DNA from: Methanomicrobiales archaeon
GTDB lineage: Archaea > Halobacteriota > Methanomicrobia > Methanomicrobiales > Methanospirillaceae
DNA length: 11,926 nucleotides
NCBI GenBank assembly: GCA_012798365.1
Contig: JAAZNH010000093.1
Coordinates: 1 to 11,926, forward strand
Direction: 5' to 3'
Within the stretch, counting starts at the first letter, position 1. Every line of letters starts with the position of its first letter. The translations under genes and the position numbers were made by a program. The notes beneath the pieces were generated by a model. The model ran no database searches and had not been told where the DNA came from. It saw nothing but the letters and a program-made list of their open reading frames with translations. This document shows positions 1 through 6,198 of the stretch, piece after piece.

Positions 1-6
1 AAAAAA

Positions 7-133
7 GAATAATCGAAGATTAATCCTTGATTTTGTGAAGTTTCCGAACAATGAGAAGAATAAACGAAGGTTATCCCTTGATTTTGTGAGAACCCCGAAC
101 AATGAAAAGAATAATCGAAGATTATTCCTTGAT
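7..133. repeat. 51-bp tandem repeat, two full copies and one partial
   Basis: Copies lie at 7-57, 58-108 and 109-133 (partial), with an exact period of 51 bp. By eye, copies 1 and 2 agree at 41 of 51 positions, and the partial copy agrees with copy 1 at 24 of 25. Each copy begins with GAATAATCGAAG or a one-base variant and carries an inverted repeat (AATAATC-GAA-GATTATT, perfect in copy 3 at 110-126). The array may continue left of the window. Copy 3 contains the stop codon of the minus-strand DUF1858 gene. The same stop (TTA on the plus strand) recurs at 71-73 and 20-22, in frame because 51 is a multiple of 3. The plus strand is also open through the array, encoding a 17-residue periodic peptide, but no gene is supported there. 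Confidence 0.9.
110..126 (-). terminator. hairpin overlapping the stop codon of the DUF1858 gene
   Basis: A perfect 7-bp inverted repeat (AATAATC / GATTATT) with a 3-nt loop contains the TAA stop at 122-124 in its stem. On the minus strand it is followed by a pyrimidine-rich stretch and then by two degenerate copies of the hairpin. It could end transcription or protect the mRNA 3' end. The T-runs downstream are short, apart from six A residues at 1-6 (T on the minus strand), so terminator function is an inference. Confidence 0.4.
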
Positions 134-316
134 ATCAAGGGCCTTGAGGAGCTCGGGGAGGGGGATGCCGTGCGCCTGTGCGGCCTCGCGGATGGTCTCG
201 CCGCGGGCGATGGCGCAGCCGACACAGCCCATGCCGAACTTGAAGAGGGCCTCGGTTGCTTCGGGTTTTGCCTTGAGGAGCTCGTAGATTGTACTGTCAG
301 CGGTAATATCTGCCAT
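122..316 (-). CDS. DUF1858 hybrid-cluster-associated redox disulfide protein
   Basis: This 64-residue cytosolic protein has the whole DUF1858 fold: a helical N-terminus, the signature around GMGCVGCAIARGET (residues 28-41) with a CxxC pair at Cys31 and Cys34, and a C-terminal helix. The family is described as a redox-disulfide domain often found near hybrid cluster proteins or fused to other redox proteins. The partner and substrate are unknown, and no hybrid cluster gene lies in the window. The ATG at 314-316 fits the usual family length; a GGAAGG sits only about 1 nt upstream, so translation may rely on a short or absent leader. The gene is divergent from the RPA operon. Its last codons (Ile-Lys-Glu-stop) lie inside the third copy of a 51-bp tandem repeat, which is odd. 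The family call is firm; the role is not known. Confidence 0.85.
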   Translation of the reverse strand: MADITADSTIYELLKAKPEATEALFKFGMGCVGCAIARGETIREAAQAHGIPLPELLKALDIKE

Positions 317-457
317 ACCTTCCTAAGTCTGCTCAGGGGGAGATAAAAGTGATTATTCCTGCGAATTATACGGGCCGGAATTATTCCGACACTTTCACTA
401 CGCATGGTGACCCTATATAGAGAGGATAAAACCGCACAAGTAATTGGAGATGTATGA
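317..457. promoter_or_regulatory. divergent promoter region, DUF1858 / RPA operon
   Basis: For the RPA operon a TATA-like CTATATAG lies at 413-420, placing the start of transcription near 440-445, and a ribosome binding site GGAGATG at 446-452 lies 5 nt before the ATG at 458. For the minus-strand gene, AT-rich candidates are TATAATT (364-370) and TTTTAT (344-349). ATTATTCC occurs twice (352-359 and 380-387); the second overlaps a small dyad CGGAA-TTA-TTCCG (376-388). GATTATTCCT at 351-360 also matches 120-129 in the downstream repeat, so this 10-mer flanks the DUF1858 gene on both sides. The TATA box and RBS of the RPA operon are the best-supported elements. Confidence 0.55.
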
Positions 458-1702
458 ATGGATTTTTCCGAAGCAGCAGCAAGAATCTCCCGAAAGTTTG
501 TAAAAGACGGAACGGCCGCAGATCCCGTGAAGATTGAAGGGAAACTGAAACGGCTCGTGCAGGAGTTCGGCGTCCAGCTCTCCGAGGCTGAACGCAGCGT
601 GATCACCGAGCTGTCCCGGGAGTATAACATACCCCTGCCGGGAGCAGCCCCGGCGGGCGGAAAAGGCGGCGGGACCGAAGAGAAGAAGATCGCCGCAATG
701 ACCCCGGGGGAGTGGGTAACGCTCGAAGGCAAAGTCGTTGCCCTCTCGGCACCGGCCTCTGCCGCAATCGGGCAGAGCGGGATCATCGCCGACGAGTCCG
801 GCGCGATCCGCTTCGTTGCCTGGGCAAAAGCCAATGCCCCGGTTATGAACGAGGGGTCCTGGTACCGGATCGAATCCGCGGTTGTCGATGAATACAAAGG
901 AGTCGCGAACCTGAAGATCCATTCCGGGACAAAGATTTCCGAGATCGGCGAGGACCGGGCCCTTATCCCGACACCGGTCGCAATTAAGGATCTCCACTTG
1001 GGAATCGGGGGCATCAGGGCAAAGGTTGTCCAGGAGTGGGACGCATCCCACGAGCGGATGCTCCAGTCCGGCCTCCTGGGCGACGAGACCGGCTCGATCA
1101 AGTTCGTGATCTGGAAAGAACCCGGCCGCGAGAAACTGGCGGTCAACGGCGTGTACAGTATCTTTTATGCACAGGTGGACGAGTTCAACGGCCGGCTCTC
1201 GCTGAACCTCAATGGCGCAACCATCCTGCCGGAGGAGGCCGATATCCCGGTCAGTGGCGGCGACGCGGCCTATACCGGTGCCCTTGTCCATATCGCTCCG
1301 GGCTCAGGGATCATCAAGCGCTGCCCGGTGGAGGGCTGCAACCGCGCCCTCTCCCGGCAGAATTACTGCCCGGTCCACGAGATCCAGCCGAAGTTCGTGT
1401 ATGACCTCCGGATCAAGGGCTGGCTGGATGACGGGACAAAAACCCACAGTATCCTTCTCCAGCGCGAGGCGGTTGAGGCACTTACCGGGATCAGCCTTGC
1501 AAAGGCACAGGAGATCGCCGAGAACAACCCGCTCGGGATGGACGAGGTCTTTATCCAGATGCGGGATGCCGTGCTGGGCCGGTACGTGACCTGCAAGGGC
1601 AGGGAGATCGATAACCGGCTGCTCGTCAACTCATGTGAGCAGAAGAAGTTCGACAGCTCCGAACATGTACGTCTCCTGAATAAGGCCGGGGGTGCAGCAT
1701 GA
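458..1702 (+). CDS. archaeal replication protein A, RPA41-like large subunit
   Basis: This 414-residue single-stranded-DNA-binding protein acts in replication, repair and recombination. A helical N-terminal region (about 1-60) and a Gly/Ala-rich linker precede OB-fold segments at roughly 80-160 (starting at EWVTLEGKV) and 176-255 (IGGIRAKVV, with LLGDETGSIKFVIWKE). A third domain (about 265-400) carries a zinc-finger-like Cys289, Cys294, Cys304, His307 (C-x4-C-x8-C-x2-H). This arrangement matches Pyrococcus RPA41 and methanogen RPA proteins. The ATG at 458 has a good ribosome binding site, GGAGATG, 5 nt upstream. The stop overlaps the start of the next gene by 4 nt (ATGA), so the two subunits are probably translationally coupled. 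The family call is secure; OB-fold boundaries are estimated from sequence pattern only. Confidence 0.93.
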   Translation: MDFSEAAARISRKFVKDGTAADPVKIEGKLKRLVQEFGVQLSEAERSVITELSREYNIPLPGAAPAGGKGGGTEEKKIAAMTPGEWVTLEGKVVALSAPASAAIGQSGIIADESGAIRFVAWAKANAPVMNEGSWYRIESAVVDEYKGVANLKIHSGTKISEIGEDRALIPTPVAIKDLHLGIGGIRAKVVQEWDASHERMLQSGLLGDETGSIKFVIWKEPGREKLAVNGVYSIFYAQVDEFNGRLSLNLNGATILPEEADIPVSGGDAAYTGALVHIAPGSGIIKRCPVEGCNRALSRQNYCPVHEIQPKFVYDLRIKGWLDDGTKTHSILLQREAVEALTGISLAKAQEIAENNPLGMDEVFIQMRDAVLGRYVTCKGREIDNRLLVNSCEQKKFDSSEHVRLLNKAGGAA

Positions 1703-2298
1703 GCACGCCTTCCCGGGATATGCCCCGCCGCGAGGGCTCGTTCGAGCGCGAACCCGCCCGTCGCGTCTTTGCCGGAGAACTCCGCGAGTGCCGGTACCAG
1801 TTCAAGGACGGCGAGGACGAGAAGAGCCCGACGTTTGTCCTCCTCCCGACCGGCGAACGCTGCAACCGGATCTTCCTGGTCGGGACGCTGACCGAGAAGA
1901 CCCGGCAGGGAGAACAGAACATGTTCTACCGGGGCCGCGTGGTCGATCCCACGGGGACATTTTTTATCATGGCCGGCAGCTACCAGCCCGAGGCGATGCA
2001 GCAGCTGGCCAGGATCGAGACACCGGCCTTTGTCGCGGTAGTCGGCAAGCCCAGCTTGTACCAGAAACCGGATGGTGCGGTCATGGTCTCGGTCCGCGTC
2101 GAATCCATCACAACCGTTGACAAGGACACCCGGGATATCTGGGTCCTTGACACTGCCGAGAGAACCCTTGACCGGATTGCAGCGGCAAAGGCTGGGACAA
2201 CCAAGGATGCAGCAACCGCAAAAGAGCAGTATCCTACCGTTGACACTGCAGTCTTCCACCGCATGGCTTCCGATGCGCTGGCGCAGATCAAGATGTAA
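1699..2298 (+). CDS. RPA family protein, RPA32-like partner subunit (COG3390-like)
   Basis: This 199-residue protein is the probable second subunit of the RPA complex. The N-terminus is basic and likely flexible. A single OB-fold follows at about 55-140, with the pattern NRIFLVGTLTEK, MFYRGRVVDPTGTFFIMAGSY and FVAVVGKPSLY. The C-terminus is helical, about 150-199. In Pyrococcus the homologous subunit sits beside RPA41 and belongs to the same complex. The ATG overlaps the upstream stop by 4 nt, and GGGGGTG at 1688-1694 can serve as ribosome binding site. The operon ends right after this gene in a T-run. The family is assigned from the fold pattern and the strict pairing with RPA41; I could not run an alignment. 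Confidence 0.85.
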   Translation: MSTPSRDMPRREGSFEREPARRVFAGELRECRYQFKDGEDEKSPTFVLLPTGERCNRIFLVGTLTEKTRQGEQNMFYRGRVVDPTGTFFIMAGSYQPEAMQQLARIETPAFVAVVGKPSLYQKPDGAVMVSVRVESITTVDKDTRDIWVLDTAERTLDRIAAAKAGTTKDAATAKEQYPTVDTAVFHRMASDALAQIKM

Positions 2299-2308
2299 TT
2301 TTTTTTTT
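2299..2308 (+). terminator. poly-T terminator of the RPA operon
   Basis: Ten consecutive T residues directly follow the TAA stop (2296-2298), a typical archaeal intrinsic terminator. A second candidate follows: an inverted repeat CTCCT / AGGAG at 2348-2365 and then nine T residues at 2373-2381. Confidence 0.75.
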
Positions 2309-2372
2309 GCACGGGGAGTGCAGGCCTTCACTCTCAAGAATATAACCCTCCTCTGGCATCAGGAGCTAATAA

Positions 2373-2404
2373 TTTTTTTTTATATTTAAAAGAGAGTATT
2401 ATAT
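2373..2404 (+). promoter_or_regulatory. AT-rich promoter of the lipoprotein gene
   Basis: The stretch contains TATATTTAAA at 2381-2390 and TTATATG at 2398-2404, both acceptable TATA boxes. The first would start transcription near 2411 and the second near 2428, each a short distance before the ATG at 2446. The T-run at its left edge may also terminate read-through from the RPA operon, so terminator and promoter are packed together. Which TATA is used cannot be decided from sequence alone. Confidence 0.45.
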
Positions 2405-2445
2405 GCTGACGGGTGCCACCCTTTTCATCACACTGGCTGATTCCC

Positions 2446-3765
2446 ATGAGTATATTCACAACGCGTCTTCTTCAGGTTCTTCTTGTGCTTTTCCTTATAG
2501 CCTCCGGCTGTGTTTCCGATACTCCGGGAAAAAGCAGCTCTCCTGCTGTTCCTGCCGGAACCATGGATCCGGTACTGGCTCCGCAACCCGTCCCGGTTAT
2601 AATTACACCGGATAAGATCGCTCCGACACCAGTCCCGACATCGCGACCGCGGAGAAGCATGGCAGTTATCCGGGGAAAGCCGTATGTCTTCAACGGGACT
2701 GCCGATATTCCGGGTATCAGGGAGGTCCAGATCTGGGTACTGAGCGACACCGTGCATACAACACGTGTTCCGGTCATGGAAGACGGCACATTCCAGTTCG
2801 TTCTCGGTGCGGAGGAGACCCGGAAATTAAGCGGCGACTTTACTGAGAAGATAGTTATCCAGTACCCGTCATCATCAGGGAATTTTTCTGTAAACTATAA
2901 TGCAGAATCCGGCCGGATAACCGGGCCTTCCATTTTACCGGAGAATATCCTCTCGGAACTGAATGATAAGAAAAAACGCCCGACTGTCAACGATGATTAC
3001 CTGGATGTGGCAATCACCCGGTATGGCGAAGGAAACTTTTGTGACCTCTGGTTTGTCGAACCGTATGATGCTCACCTGGCCCTGGATACCATACTGCCGT
3101 CACCCCCCGGCATCATGAACATCTCCGGCACAACAGATCTTCCGGCCGGAACGCAGCTCTCTGTCGAGGTAATTACAGATTCAATGCACCCGACCCCGAA
3201 AAACTATGACTGGTCGCACGAGATGGCTGACGGGACAGCGGTTGTCAGCCCGGGCATGGACCAGAAAAACCATTTTTCCGGCACGGTGGATACATCCCTC
3301 CTCCGGGCCGGGCTCTATCTGGTATCTGTGAGATGCAAGGATCCATCCCTGATTGCCTATACCTTCCAGCAGATGGATATCATCCCTCCTCCCATAAAAA
3401 AACCGTCAGGACAAAATTACATCAACTGGTCCGCGCTTTCCCTGCCGCCACTGCAGGTTAATGCATCCATGCAACCGGTGATGCTTGAAGGTGAACTGAT
3501 GCTTGTCCCTCAAAGGACCGGATCAACAAATAACGAGATCCCGTACGGCACTATCATCGATTGTGGTACTGACAGCATCTGCAGGATATTTGATAAAACG
3601 GGCATTCAGACCCTTGCAGCGTATGATTCCAACCAGATGCGGATTCTGCAGGTTCCCAGTGGCGCTGCAATTGATGGATCAATGGGCGGAAACGTAACAC
3701 GAGTCTCCCTCAACGGGGAAGTTATTCTTACAAAAATAAACGAACATGGCGAATACGTATCTTGA
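2446..3765 (+). CDS. secreted lipoprotein of unknown function
   Basis: This 439-residue protein has a hydrophobic signal sequence (about 8-21) ending in a lipobox-like Ala-Ser-Gly-Cys with Cys22, so it is probably lipid-anchored outside the cell membrane. A Pro/Thr/Ser-rich linker (about 23-75) leads into two beta-rich segments: one around PYVFNGTADIPG and one around IMNISGTTDLPAGTQLSVEV. These look like repeated Ig-like beta-sandwich domains, as in other methanogen surface proteins. At least six N-glycosylation sequons are visible (NGT, NFS, NIS, NWS, NAS, NVT). A GTG start at 2413 is possible, but the ATG at 2446 gives a normal signal peptide. No strong ribosome binding site is visible. I do not recognise a named family. 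The gene has its own promoter and is 42 nt upstream of the methyltransferase, with no clear terminator between. Confidence 0.8.
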   Translation: MSIFTTRLLQVLLVLFLIASGCVSDTPGKSSSPAVPAGTMDPVLAPQPVPVIITPDKIAPTPVPTSRPRRSMAVIRGKPYVFNGTADIPGIREVQIWVLSDTVHTTRVPVMEDGTFQFVLGAEETRKLSGDFTEKIVIQYPSSSGNFSVNYNAESGRITGPSILPENILSELNDKKKRPTVNDDYLDVAITRYGEGNFCDLWFVEPYDAHLALDTILPSPPGIMNISGTTDLPAGTQLSVEVITDSMHPTPKNYDWSHEMADGTAVVSPGMDQKNHFSGTVDTSLLRAGLYLVSVRCKDPSLIAYTFQQMDIIPPPIKKPSGQNYINWSALSLPPLQVNASMQPVMLEGELMLVPQRTGSTNNEIPYGTIIDCGTDSICRIFDKTGIQTLAAYDSNQMRILQVPSGAAIDGSMGGNVTRVSLNGEVILTKINEHGEYVS

Positions 3766-3807
3766 CAAACTTCCTAGTCTTTTCCAGAATTATTTGAAAA
3801 TATCACC

Positions 3808-4638
3808 ATGTCCGCCCCCTCCCGCCAGTCCCTTGCCACCGGCTTTCGCAATGTCGATACCTCCGGCGATACCGATGCCTGCCAGCGGTGCCTTGACCTG
3901 ATAGCCGGCATCCCGTTCTTTTCCGCGGTGAAACATGACAGCATCCGGCTCATCGCGGGTGCGGCACCAGAAAGCGTCCTGGATGCCGGGTGTGGTGCCG
4001 GGGTCGATCTTGCTGCCCTGCATGAGAACCTGCCCCCGCATTGCAGGATCACCGGATTTGATGCAAGCGGCTCACTCCTCAAGAGGGCGCGGGTGCGGAC
4101 ACGCGGGATCCGGGACCGGTGCACCCTTGTGAAGGGCGATCTGCTTGCCACCCCGTTCCGGCCCGGTTCGTTTGAGGCCGTCCGGATCGACCGGGTGCTC
4201 CAGCATATCCGGCAGCCGGATCTTACGATCCGGGAACTTGCCCGGGTCCTGAAAAGCGGTGGGACCCTGGTCGCATTCGACAACGACTGGGACACGTTTT
4301 CCTTAAGCCTTGATGACCGCAAAACTGTCGACCGGATCCGGATTGCATGGCGGGACAGTTTTGCTTCGGGTCGCGTGGGTGCGGATCTTCCAGGGATCTT
4401 TTCAGCATCCGGCTTTGGAGAGGTCCACGCGGAACCCCGGACCCTCATCCTCACCGACCTTCCGGTGGCAGAACAGGTCTTTGATCTTTCACACCTGCTT
4501 GAGCGGATGGAAAACACCGGGGTGCTCCGGGCCGGCCAGGCTGGAGCAATCCGCAGGGAACTGGAACAGAAAGCACAAAAGGGTATGTTCACGTCAGGAT
4601 ATACCGGCTACCTTGTCACCGGAATAAAAGAGGATTGA
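3808..4638 (+). CDS. class I SAM-dependent methyltransferase (type 11-like)
   Basis: This 276-residue cytosolic methyltransferase has a Rossmann fold. Motif I is VLDAGCGAG (57-65), the acidic residue binding the SAM ribose is Asp85 in GFDAS, and the adenine-side acidic residue is probably Asp111 in KGDLLATPF. The post-motif LARVLKSGGTLVAFDND matches the UbiE/type 11 group. The substrate is unknown: the C-terminal half (about 165-276), which normally sets specificity, has no motif I recognise. The ATG at 3808 has no good Shine-Dalgarno, so a leaderless message or translation after read-through from the lipoprotein gene is possible. It converges on the M24 gene across a 256-nt repeat region. 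The class is certain; the reaction is not. Confidence 0.88.
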   Translation: MSAPSRQSLATGFRNVDTSGDTDACQRCLDLIAGIPFFSAVKHDSIRLIAGAAPESVLDAGCGAGVDLAALHENLPPHCRITGFDASGSLLKRARVRTRGIRDRCTLVKGDLLATPFRPGSFEAVRIDRVLQHIRQPDLTIRELARVLKSGGTLVAFDNDWDTFSLSLDDRKTVDRIRIAWRDSFASGRVGADLPGIFSASGFGEVHAEPRTLILTDLPVAEQVFDLSHLLERMENTGVLRAGQAGAIRRELEQKAQKGMFTSGYTGYLVTGIKED

Positions 4639-4694
4639 GCCGCGAATCTGGTCCCGGAATGCTTCAAAGACGACAGGGACGCACCAGAAAACTG

Positions 4695-4824
4695 CGAATT
4701 CGAAGGTCGCTTCCGCCTCCCCTCTCTTTCTCGAAGTCCTTGACAGGACTGTATGGAGATCTCATTTTCGAATTCGAAGGTCGGCTCCGCCTCCCTTCTC
4801 TTTCTCGAAGTCCTTGACAGGACT
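4695..4824. repeat. 56-bp direct repeat pair with internal hairpins
   Basis: Two copies, 4695-4750 and 4769-4824, differ at only 3 of 56 positions and are offset by 74 bp. Each begins with CGAATTCGAAGGTCG and ends with the hairpin AGTCCT-TGAC-AGGACT (4735-4750 and 4809-4824). The second copy is preceded by the 12-bp perfect palindrome TTCGAATTCGAA (4767-4778). The pair fills the gap between the convergent methyltransferase and M24 genes. The short open frames crossing it on both strands follow the repeat and are not credible genes. It resembles a small intergenic repeat family, possibly bidirectional terminators. Confidence 0.88.
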
Positions 4825-4834
4825 TCTTCGAATC

Positions 4835-4909
4835 AGAAAACTTCGATTTCCGTAGAACTGAGCGAAGCGATGTTCGAGGACGAGAAGTTTTCATCTAGAA
4901 AACTTCGAT
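4835..4909. repeat. 13-bp direct repeat duplicating the 3' end of the M24 gene
   Basis: AGAAAACTTCGAT occurs at 4835-4847 and again at 4897-4909, where it encodes the last residues of the M24 protein (Ile-Glu-Val-Phe). On the minus strand both copies read ATC GAA GTT TTC and then a stop: TAG in the gene, TGA in the downstream copy. The offset of 62 bp is not a multiple of 3, so the copy is not a backup stop in the same frame. Confidence 0.75.
4884..4906 (-). terminator. hairpin spanning the stop codon of the M24 gene
   Basis: GAAGTTTTC (4884-4892) and GAAAACTTC (4898-4906) form a perfect 9-bp stem with a 5-nt loop that holds most of the TAG stop (4895-4897). The left arm can instead pair with the upstream copy GAAAACTTC at 4836-4844, giving two mutually exclusive structures. 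No T-run follows on the minus strand, so it may act as an mRNA 3'-end structure rather than a simple terminator. Confidence 0.45.
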
Positions 4910-6079
4910 GAGGCCCTTGTTCTTGCCGGTAATTGAACGGCCACCCTGCGGTGTCACGATAAACGTATTCTCGATCCCGACCAGGCCGACATTCGCGATT
5001 CCCTTCTTGGGCTCAAGGGCAATGACCATACCTTCCTCCAGCGGCTCGTTGAACCCTTCGGCAATCACCGGGGTTTCGTCAATCCAGAGCCCGATCCCGT
5101 GGCCGAGGAATTTCACCTGACGGTTGCCATAGCCCATGAAATTTTTGAGAAATGCAGGTTCAAGATCTGCCATGATAGTCCGGTAAATCTCGGACGGTAT
5201 TGCTCCGGGCCGGAGCAGCGACGCGGTAGCGTCCTGGATCTCCACACAGCGGTGGTGCTGCTCGATTGCCGCTTCAGGGATCGGCTTGCCGAACATGTAC
5301 GTCTGGGTCTTGTCCGTCTGGTATCCCTTGTATCCGCAGCCGATGTCGATGTTCACCAGGTCACCGGGTTTGAGCTTCCGGTGCGGGCTGCCCATCTGGG
5401 GCGATGAGGGGTGCAGCCCGGAGACACCGCCGGGGGTATCCGTACAGGTGGGGCACAAGGAGCTCGTCCCGAACCCGACCTGGCCAAGGAGCATCTCGTT
5501 GAAGCCGCCAAAACGGATGAGCCCCTGGTGGCCCTCTTTTACCATAACCGAATACAGGTCGCAGATGAGCGTTGCCTCGTCAAGACCTTCGCCAAGCATC
5601 TGCGGAGCGAGATCTTCGAGCACCCTGCGATGGATCTTTCCGGCATGTTCCATGAGCTTCAGCTCGTACTGGCTCTTCTTTGCCCGGACCATGCCGAGAT
5701 GAGCATCGACAGGCCGGATATCATGGAAAGGCAAATACTTCTGGATCCGCTGGAGCTGGGAGAGGGGCATCAGGTCCATCTCAAGATACGCTGTTTCTGG
5801 CATCCGGCCGGACGCCGCGGTAATGTCCCGGTAGCTCCGCATGGGCCGGATTGCGGGGAAGAGTGACTCGTCCACGGCCCGGTCATAACTCTGCCGCACC
5901 CAGAAGACCGCTTCGCCTTCCCGGGGGATGAGGAGCAGGCCGTCCTGCATTGTGCCCGTGAAATAATAGAGATGGATCTTGCCGGTGATTGCAGCAATCT
6001 CCCAGCCAGGCTCCCGGGCATCCATGCGTTCCCGGAAACGGCTCATGCGATCGGTCAGTTCGGTGAGCGGGACTTTCAT
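4895..6079 (-). CDS. M24 family metallopeptidase-like protein (Xaa-Pro peptidase annotated family)
   Basis: This 394-residue cytosolic protein has the two-domain creatinase/prolidase architecture: N-terminal domain about 1-130, 'pita-bread' domain about 140-390. All five metal ligands are visible: Asp245 (NIDIG), Asp256 (QTDKT), His327 (GHGIGL), Glu356 (ALEPK) and Glu370 (GIENT). However, the position matching E. coli AMPP His361 is Asp334 (WIDETP), and the position matching His243 appears to be Gln228 (SSPQMGS). The metal site is therefore complete while both catalytic or substrate histidines of classical Xaa-Pro peptidases are absent. From memory, a bacterial and archaeal M24 subgroup shares this pattern; its substrate is unclear to me. 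The ATG has no clear ribosome binding site; TTTTTAGAAATT (minus strand, 6121-6132) is a weak TATA candidate. The rib operon ends 119 nt upstream on the same strand. Confidence 0.85.
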   Translation of the reverse strand: MKVPLTELTDRMSRFRERMDAREPGWEIAAITGKIHLYYFTGTMQDGLLLIPREGEAVFWVRQSYDRAVDESLFPAIRPMRSYRDITAASGRMPETAYLEMDLMPLSQLQRIQKYLPFHDIRPVDAHLGMVRAKKSQYELKLMEHAGKIHRRVLEDLAPQMLGEGLDEATLICDLYSVMVKEGHQGLIRFGGFNEMLLGQVGFGTSSLCPTCTDTPGGVSGLHPSSPQMGSPHRKLKPGDLVNIDIGCGYKGYQTDKTQTYMFGKPIPEAAIEQHHRCVEIQDATASLLRPGAIPSEIYRTIMADLEPAFLKNFMGYGNRQVKFLGHGIGLWIDETPVIAEGFNEPLEEGMVIALEPKKGIANVGLVGIENTFIVTPQGGRSITGKNKGLIEVF

Positions 6080-6165
6080 GCAGGAAAAATTGGCCGGAAA
6101 TCCACTTAATGCTGATGAAGAATTTCTAAAAAGGAGACGGTGGAAGGTTCATTCCTTACAGGGAT

Positions 6166-6187
6166 CCGCTATGACCACAAATAGCGG
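6166..6187 (-). terminator. hairpin after the rib operon
   Basis: CCGCTAT (6166-6172) and ATAGCGG (6181-6187) form a perfect 7-bp stem with an 8-nt loop, starting about 11 nt after the ribB stop. No T-run follows directly; the nearest is five T residues about 35 nt further on (minus strand, 6128-6132). Attenuation or partial termination between ribB and the M24 gene is plausible but not shown. Confidence 0.35.
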
Positions 6188-6198
6188 GAACACGGGCT

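Noticed and set aside
7..133. CRISPR-like array
   Set aside because: The repeat is contiguous with no unique spacers, has only two to three diverged copies, and no cas genes are present.
35..346. Plus-strand open frame with a 17-residue peptide repeat at its start
   Set aside because: The periodic peptide only reflects the 51-bp tandem repeat, nonsynonymous changes are common between copies, and the rest is antisense to the DUF1858 gene, which has clear family motifs.
413..1291. Long minus-strand open frame antisense to RPA41
   Set aside because: It is a shadow of a GC-rich gene. RPA41 has a ribosome binding site, operon partner and recognisable domains; the antisense frame has none.
4635..4894. 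Short open frames on both strands in the methyltransferase/M24 gap
   Set aside because: They run through the 56-bp repeats, lack ribosome binding sites and have low-complexity products.
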